Positions 37,706 to 42,661 of a DNA stretch of 42,661 bases are shown one piece after another. The first letter of the stretch is position 1. Every line of letters starts with the position of its first letter. The DNA lies in NCBI GenBank assembly GCA_018853935.1, contig JAAOMR010000093.1:1-42661 (forward strand). The letters run 5' to 3'. The position numbers and the translations under genes are program-made. Source of the stretch: Acidithiobacillus ferrivorans. GTDB taxonomy: Bacteria > Pseudomonadota > Gammaproteobacteria > Acidithiobacillales > Acidithiobacillaceae. The notes beneath the pieces were generated by a model that saw only the letters and a list, made by a program, of their open reading frames with translations, had not been told where the DNA came from and ran no database searches.

Positions 37706-40651
37706 TCAGCCCCCTGCCTTGACGGAGCGGCGCAGCCGGGACAACAGACGCCGCGCCATTTCGCCGAAGAGTTCAGTCTGCGTTGGATGCGGATGAATGG
37801 CTTCGGCCACCTGCTCCAGCGTCAGACCAGCACTCACCATCAGCACCGCCTCGCCCACCAGGGTATCCGCATGATCGGCCAGAAAGTGTACGCCAACAAT
37901 GCGATGGCTCATCTTGTCAGCGACTATTTTGATCAGACCATCGGTCTCACCGGTCATCATCGCCTTGGCATCGATGCTCATCGGCACTTTGACCTCGACG
38001 GCGTCCATGCCCGCAGCCTTCGCCTGCTCCAGGGACAAACCGACAAAGGCGCACTGCGGTCGGGTGAAAGTCACACCACAGTCCTTCGCCGCATCGTAGC
38101 GAACGCTGCGGCCCAGCAGATTGGCCGCCGCAATTCGCCCCTGCTGAGCCGCCGTGTGGGCCAGCATGTAACCGCCAATCACGTCACCCACAGCATAAAT
38201 ATGGGGCACATTGCTCCGCCCGGTCGCATCCGTAGCGATGGCAGCCCGCTCACCGAGTGTTACGCCGGCCGCCGCCAGGTTCAGACCGCTGGTATCCGGG
38301 CGCTTACCGGTTGCCACCAGCAGCAGATCGCAGTTGTAAGTCGCTGCTTCTTCACCGACCTGATATCGAACCGCTAACTGACCGACCTGCCCGGTGACAC
38401 CCGCCACTTTGACGTCGGTCAACACCTGCAAGCGCGGACTGTTGTGGGCGAGGGCCTTCATCAACTGTTCCGCGACCTCCTTTTCCATCTCCGCCACCGG
38501 CCGCGGCAAGGCTTCCAGCACCCGCACTTCGGCGCCAAAGTCATGGAACATCTGCGCCATTTCCATGCCGATGGCTCCCGCACCGATAACGCAGAGGCGT
38601 TTGGGGGGCTGCTTCAAGTCCCAGACCGTATCAGAAGTCACAGCGGCGCCACTTTTTAACGCCTCCTGAATACCGGGAATCGGCGGCACAAAGGCCGGAG
38701 CACCCGTAGCGATGACACAAGCGCCAAAAGTCAGCGTTCGCGCATCTTTACCGCTGATCTCGACACTATGATCGCCGGTGAAGCGGGCATAGCCTTCCAG
38801 CACCTGAATCTTCATGCCCTGATCGGTTTTCAGGGCCATTTCCCCGCGCGTCTGGAGAATGCCACGGCGATGCTGCTCCAGTTGCACCCAATCCAAATTG
38901 GGCTTGCCCAAGCTAAGGCCCATGGCGGCATCATGCTCACGGTCTCGGATACGGTCTGCCGCGGCGCGCCAAGCTTTGGAGGGGATACAGCCGCGCCACA
39001 GACATTCGCCACCGGGCAAAGGCGCATTGTTAACCATTGCGGCCTTGACGCCGTTCTCCACCAACTCGCGGGCACAGTCTTCACCACCAGGACCCGCACC
39101 GATGACCAGCACCTGCACATCATAATTCCCTTCAGGAATCACCGGCCCCGTGCTGGCCAGCCAAGCCTCCGGATGCTCAATCGCCTGCTTCAGGTCCTTG
39201 AGAAACAGGGCCGCCTCGGCGCCGTTCACCACCCGATGATCCGCAGTAATGGTGATGGGCATACCTTCGGGGCCATTGCCGGCAATAGCGATGATGGCCG
39301 CCGTGCCCGGTGTGACGATGGCATCGAACTGGGCAATGCCATACATGCCCATGTTGGAGATAGTGAAGGTGGGGTGGGTGTATTCGGGCGGACTGAGACG
39401 ACGTTTGCGCGCCTTCTCCACCAACGGGGTCCATTCTGCTTGCAACTGATCAAGGCCCTTGCCTTCCACCCCACGTAGCACCGGCACCACCAACCCGCCA
39501 TCTTCCGTGGTCGCGGCAATACCGATGTCATGCTGGCCACGTTCGACAATTTTATCCGTGGGCTGATAGGCGGCATTCACCAAAGGATGCTTGCTCAGTG
39601 CCTGGGAAGCGGCCTTGGCGATAGCCACCGTGACGGAAACCTGATGCGCCTTGGCCGCGCGGATCAGAGCCTCGGGCTTGGCCTGCACCGTGACATGGAA
39701 AACCGGGATACTCAGGGAAGCAACCATCGCCTGACTGATGGCTCTTTCGATGGCCGTCATGGCGCGGCCGTTGCCGGGCACGGCAGGCTCACTGGGGCGG
39801 GTGGTGGCGACTGGTGCCGTATCGCCGCCAGCCGCGAGGACGTCGGCGACGACAATCACGCCTGCTGGACCGCTGCCACGCAGCCTGTTGAGATCCACCC
39901 CCTGCTGACCCGCCAACTGCCGGGCGAAGGGGCTGGCTGCGCCCTGCTGCGGGCGTGCCGCCGGATGCGCGCCCGACACCAGAGCAGGCATCGCGGCGGT
40001 CACGGTCGTTGCAGGGGCATGCACGGAACTGACTTTGCCCACCGTACCGGTGCTGGCTGTCGCGCTGTCGCGCTGGACCTGCTCCGGCGACGCCACCAGC
40101 CAAGCGATAGGTTCACCTACCGGCACTACCACATCTGCCGCCACCAACGGACCGGAAAGGTAACCTTCACGAAAGACTTCCACATCCATGATGGCCTTGT
40201 CCGTTTCCACCGTCGCCACCACATCCCCACGCTGAATCTTGTCACCCAGAGATTTTTCCCAGGACACCAGCACGCCTTCGGTCATGGTATCGGAGAGCTG
40301 CGGCATTTTCACCGCATAGCCCTCAGGGGCGGATACCGCAGCGGCCATCGGCTCTGGTGTAGCAGCAGCAGGCGCCGCCTGAATAGGCGCCGCTACCGTC
40401 GCCACCGCACTATCGGTGATATAGCCGATAGCCCCGCCCACCGGGTGGACACTGTCGGCGTCGGCCAGAGGCCCTGCCAGATAACCCGAGCGGAACACCT
40501 CCACATCCATAATGGCTTTATCCGTTTCTATCGTCGCCACCACATCGCCGCGCTCCACCCGTGCGCCCACGGGCTTCTCCCAGGACACCAGCACACCCTC
40601 CGTCATGGTGTCAGTAAGTTGCGGCATCTTGATGACGTAAGGTTCAGCCAT
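37706..40651 (-). CDS. Pyruvate dehydrogenase E2-E3 fusion (dihydrolipoyl acetyltransferase and dehydrogenase)
   Basis: One 981-residue chain contains two lipoyl domains (KMPQLTDTMTEGVLVSWEK, Lys45 in ETDKAIMDV; Lys152 in the second), a peripheral subunit-binding domain (about 245-280, FARQLAGQQGVDLNRLRGSG), an E2 catalytic domain (about 290-500, with ITADHRVVNGAEA near 470), and E3 from about residue 515 (VLVIGAGPGGEDC, redox GECLWRGCIPSKAW near 548, NAD site LCVIGAGAIGMEMA, and C-terminal HPHPTQTE). The E2 motif has Asn where DHRxxDG has Asp. It follows pdhB with a 100-base gap that shows no gene or clear signal. Confidence 0.95.
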   Translation of the reverse strand: MAEPYVIKMPQLTDTMTEGVLVSWEKPVGARVERGDVVATIETDKAIMDVEVFRSGYLAGPLADADSVHPVGGAIGYITDSAVATVAAPIQAAPAAATPEPMAAAVSAPEGYAVKMPQLSDTMTEGVLVSWEKSLGDKIQRGDVVATVETDKAIMDVEVFREGYLSGPLVAADVVVPVGEPIAWLVASPEQVQRDSATASTGTVGKVSSVHAPATTVTAAMPALVSGAHPAARPQQGAASPFARQLAGQQGVDLNRLRGSGPAGVIVVADVLAAGGDTAPVATTRPSEPAVPGNGRAMTAIERAISQAMVASLSIPVFHVTVQAKPEALIRAAKAHQVSVTVAIAKAASQALSKHPLVNAAYQPTDKIVERGQHDIGIAATTEDGGLVVPVLRGVEGKGLDQLQAEWTPLVEKARKRRLSPPEYTHPTFTISNMGMYGIAQFDAIVTPGTAAIIAIAGNGPEGMPITITADHRVVNGAEAALFLKDLKQAIEHPEAWLASTGPVIPEGNYDVQVLVIGAGPGGEDCARELVENGVKAAMVNNAPLPGGECLWRGCIPSKAWRAAADRIRDREHDAAMGLSLGKPNLDWVQLEQHRRGILQTRGEMALKTDQGMKIQVLEGYARFTGDHSVEISGKDARTLTFGACVIATGAPAFVPPIPGIQEALKSGAAVTSDTVWDLKQPPKRLCVIGAGAIGMEMAQMFHDFGAEVRVLEALPRPVAEMEKEVAEQLMKALAHNSPRLQVLTDVKVAGVTGQVGQLAVRYQVGEEAATYNCDLLLVATGKRPDTSGLNLAAAGVTLGERAAIATDATGRSNVPHIYAVGDVIGGYMLAHTAAQQGRIAAANLLGRSVRYDAAKDCGVTFTRPQCAFVGLSLEQAKAAGMDAVEVKVPMSIDAKAMMTGETDGLIKIVADKMSHRIVGVHFLADHADTLVGEAVLMVSAGLTLEQVAEAIHPHPTQTELFGEMARRLLSRLRRSVKAGG

Positions 40652-40751
40652 GTTTCACCATTATTCATTCAAATCGAGATTGAGAGGGAGGCCGTGTCGC
40701 CGTTCGCCGGACGGGTCACGATCAACCACCAGAACAGGTCGCCGGATACTA

Positions 40752-41732
40752 CTATCGACCCAGCATCTTCCGCACCGCGGCGACCACATCCCCGGCATTG
40801 GGGATCGCCGCCTTTTCCAAGCGACGGTTATAAGGAATGGGCACATCCAGGGCATGCACCCGCACTGGTGCGGCATCGAGGTCGAAAAAACATTCCTCGT
40901 TGACGATTGCGATCACCTCGGAACCTACGCCTACGGGCGCCTCGTCTTCTTCGACAATAATGGCGCGATGCGTCTTGTGTACGCTGGCCGCGATACCGGC
41001 CCGATCCATGGGCTTGAGTGCCCGCAGATCGATGACCTCGGCATCAATACCATGCTCCTGCGCCAGCTGCTGCGCCGCCTCCAGCGCCCAGTGCACGCTG
41101 ATGTTGTAGGCAAAAATGCTGACATCTTTACCGGGCCGCATCACTTCTATCCCTTCCAGCGGGGTGAAGAACTCCGTATCCGGTATCTCGCCCTTGAGGT
41201 TGTACATACTTTCGTGCTCTATGATCACCACCGGGTCGTCGCAACGCACGGCGCTTTTCAGCAGGCCGTAGGCGTCGCGCGGCGTTGCCGGGGTCACCAC
41301 CCGCAGGCCGGAAATACCCATGAAGACTTTTTCCATGCGCGCCGAATGCTGGGCACCCAACTGATGCGCCGTGCCGCCCGGCACCCGCATCACAAAGGGA
41401 CAGCGGATACGTCCACCGGACATGTAATGGATTTTCGCGGCGTTGTTCATGAGCTGATCCATGGCCAGCCAGGCGAAATTGACGCTCATGATCTCGACGA
41501 TGGGACGGGCCCCGATCATGGCCGCACCGACGCCGATGCCCGTGTAGCTGTTTTCGGAGATGGGGGTGTCGACTACCCGCAGCTCGCCGTACTTGGCGAA
41601 GAGACCGCTGGTCGCCTTGTAGGTACCGCCAGCGACGCCAATATCCTCACCCATGGCAAAGACCAGCGGGTCCCGCGCCATTTCCTCATCATGGGCGCGC
41701 AGAATACCCTGCCAATACATCATTTCAGCCAT
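40752..41732 (-). CDS. pdhB: Pyruvate dehydrogenase E1 beta subunit
   Basis: The 326-residue protein matches E1 beta: VFAMGEDIGVAGGTYKATSG (near 24-43), RVVDTPISENSYTGIGVGAA, MSVNFAWLAMDQLMNNAAKI and RIRCPFVMRVPGG, with a transketolase C-terminal domain (VIDLRALKPMDRAGI, then IVEEDEAPVGVGSEV). It overlaps pdhA by 13 bases. Works with PdhA and the E2-E3 fusion to make acetyl-CoA. Confidence 0.95.
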   Translation of the reverse strand: MAEMMYWQGILRAHDEEMARDPLVFAMGEDIGVAGGTYKATSGLFAKYGELRVVDTPISENSYTGIGVGAAMIGARPIVEIMSVNFAWLAMDQLMNNAAKIHYMSGGRIRCPFVMRVPGGTAHQLGAQHSARMEKVFMGISGLRVVTPATPRDAYGLLKSAVRCDDPVVIIEHESMYNLKGEIPDTEFFTPLEGIEVMRPGKDVSIFAYNISVHWALEAAQQLAQEHGIDAEVIDLRALKPMDRAGIAASVHKTHRAIIVEEDEAPVGVGSEVIAIVNEECFFDLDAAPVRVHALDVPIPYNRRLEKAAIPNAGDVVAAVRKMLGR

Positions 41733-42661
41733 GGCTGCTTGCCTCCTTCTGTATACACATAACGGGCAACGTCTTCGACGCGCGGCTCCGGACTCTCGGT
41801 GGCAAAACGCACGATCTCGTTCTCGATTTCGTCCTGAACGGCCACGTCCATGGCGTGGAAGATATCCTCGCTGAGCACCCCGGCTTCTATCAGACGACGC
41901 TTATAGATACCGATGGGATCGCGCAGTGCCCATTCTTCTACCTCTTCTTTGGAGCGGTAAGCACCGGAATCTGACATGGAATGACCGCGCAGACGGTAGG
42001 TCATCAACTCCAGGAAGTAGGGCTTACGCTTTTCACGCACATGCTGCACCGCCTTTTCGGCGTGGGCCATGACCACATCAATATCCTGACCGTCGCACTG
42101 CGCAGCCTCAATGCCATAAGAGGCCACACGCTTGTACTGATTAATTTCCACCGTCGAACGTTCGATGGCGGTGCCGATGCCATACAGATTGTTTTCGCAG
42201 ATAAAGAGCACCGGCAGATTCCACAGGCTCGCCATGTTCATGGTCTCATGGAAAGTACCCTGATTGTTGGCGCCGTCACCCAGGAAGCAGATGGAGATTT
42301 CATCGCTGCCACGCAACTGAATCGCCTTAGCGAAACCAGCGGCTAGTGGGAAGGGCCCACCGACCAGTGCGTAGCCACCCATGAAGTGCACATCAGGATC
42401 AAAGAGGTGCATGGAACCACCGCGGCCTTTGGAGCAGCCCGTTTCTTTGCCAAAGAGCTCTGCCATCAACACCTTGGGATCCATCCCCGACTTCAGTGCA
42501 TGAATGTGGTCGCGATAACCGGTCACCACATAGTCCGAACCGGGGCGGGCCTTTTCCAGCACACCGATAGCACAGGCTTCCTGACCGGGATAGAGATGCA
42601 AAAAACCGCCGATCTGGCGTTCGTGATAGGCCTCCGCACAACGTTCCTCGAAACGGCGGGC
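41720..42661 (-). CDS. pdhA: Pyruvate dehydrogenase E1 alpha subunit (5' end outside window)
   Basis: The frame continues to the window edge: residues ARRFEERCAEAYHERQ IGGF precede LHLYPGQEACAIGVL. Thiamine-diphosphate motif GDGANNQGTFHETMNMASLW with NNLYGIGT, TGYRDHIHAL, and the regulatory-loop region YRLRGHSMSDSGAYRSKEEV are present. The N-terminal roughly 30 residues are missing. The start codon is outside the window. Stop overlaps pdhB start. Confidence 0.95.
   Translation of the reverse strand, partial: ARRFEERCAEAYHERQIGGFLHLYPGQEACAIGVLEKARPGSDYVVTGYRDHIHALKSGMDPKVLMAELFGKETGCSKGRGGSMHLFDPDVHFMGGYALVGGPFPLAAGFAKAIQLRGSDEISICFLGDGANNQGTFHETMNMASLWNLPVLFICENNLYGIGTAIERSTVEINQYKRVASYGIEAAQCDGQDIDVVMAHAEKAVQHVREKRKPYFLELMTYRLRGHSMSDSGAYRSKEEVEEWALRDPIGIYKRRLIEAGVLSEDIFHAMDVAVQDEIENEIVRFATESPEPRVEDVARYVYTEGGKQPWLK

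Noticed and set aside
39530-40903. Long plus-strand frames opposite the pyruvate dehydrogenase genes and others
   Set aside because: They are antisense to well-supported genes, are rich in His and Arg as expected for shadow frames of GC-rich coding sequence, and show no domain or ribosome site.

Overview
The window reads as the boundary between an integrated conjugative element and a chromosomal housekeeping block of an acidophilic Acidithiobacillus-like gammaproteobacterium. This host assignment is inferred from the glutamate-cysteine ligase, which looks like the family first described in Thiobacillus ferrooxidans, and from general gene content. It was not confirmed by any search.

Left part (1-20.7 kb, minus strand): one long, tightly overlapping operon for an F-type type IV secretion system. 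In transcription order it holds two small genes, a DsbC-like protein, a small membrane protein, an IscB insertion, a membrane protein, a lipoprotein, TraL, TraE, TraK, TraB, TraV, a pilin, a DsbC-like protein, a GspE/PilB-type ATPase, a DsbA-like protein, TraC, TrbI, a TraF-type peptidase, a Cys-rich protein, another DsbC-like protein, a TrbC-TraW fusion, TraU and a partial gene. Most neighbours overlap by 1-13 bases, so translation is probably coupled. TraN, TraG, TraH, the coupling protein and the relaxase must lie outside the window, if present.

The most striking item is a solitary iscB gene (17026-18396) with its presumptive omega-RNA upstream. Its HNH domain looks intact, but the RuvC-I aspartate position holds Ala60 and the RuvC-II glutamate position holds Met168, so it looks like a natural HNH-only (nickase-type) RNA-guided enzyme sitting inside the conjugation operon. 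Just upstream of the operon is a 341-residue protein that resembles the N-terminal half of Cas12m/TnpB-like proteins, with a degenerate RuvC-I and no later RuvC motifs. Near-identical TAGTG...CACTA palindromes lie by this gene and by the operon start.

Middle part (21.8-31.7 kb): a plus-strand set of one larger gene and four very small genes, three of them membrane proteins. It is punctuated by three terminators with the same GCTTCGGC core and a perfect 27-bp repeated leader. Facing it is a minus-strand maintenance and replication module: a winged-helix protein, a short DnaB-like helicase, a TraR/DksA zinc finger, topoisomerase I and small proteins, including one that resembles the C-terminus of phage/plasmid Rep proteins. 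A remarkable run of seven different short hairpins lies at 24359-24496. A divergent Cro/CI pair follows.

Right end of the element (31.7-33.6 kb): an AlpA-type regulator and a P4-type tyrosine integrase, surrounded by TTGGAC decamer repeats. Chromosomal part (33.6-42.7 kb, minus strand): gltA-gshA-gshB, erpA, and a pyruvate dehydrogenase operon pdhA-pdhB followed by an E2-E3 fusion. No rRNA, tRNA or CRISPR array was seen.
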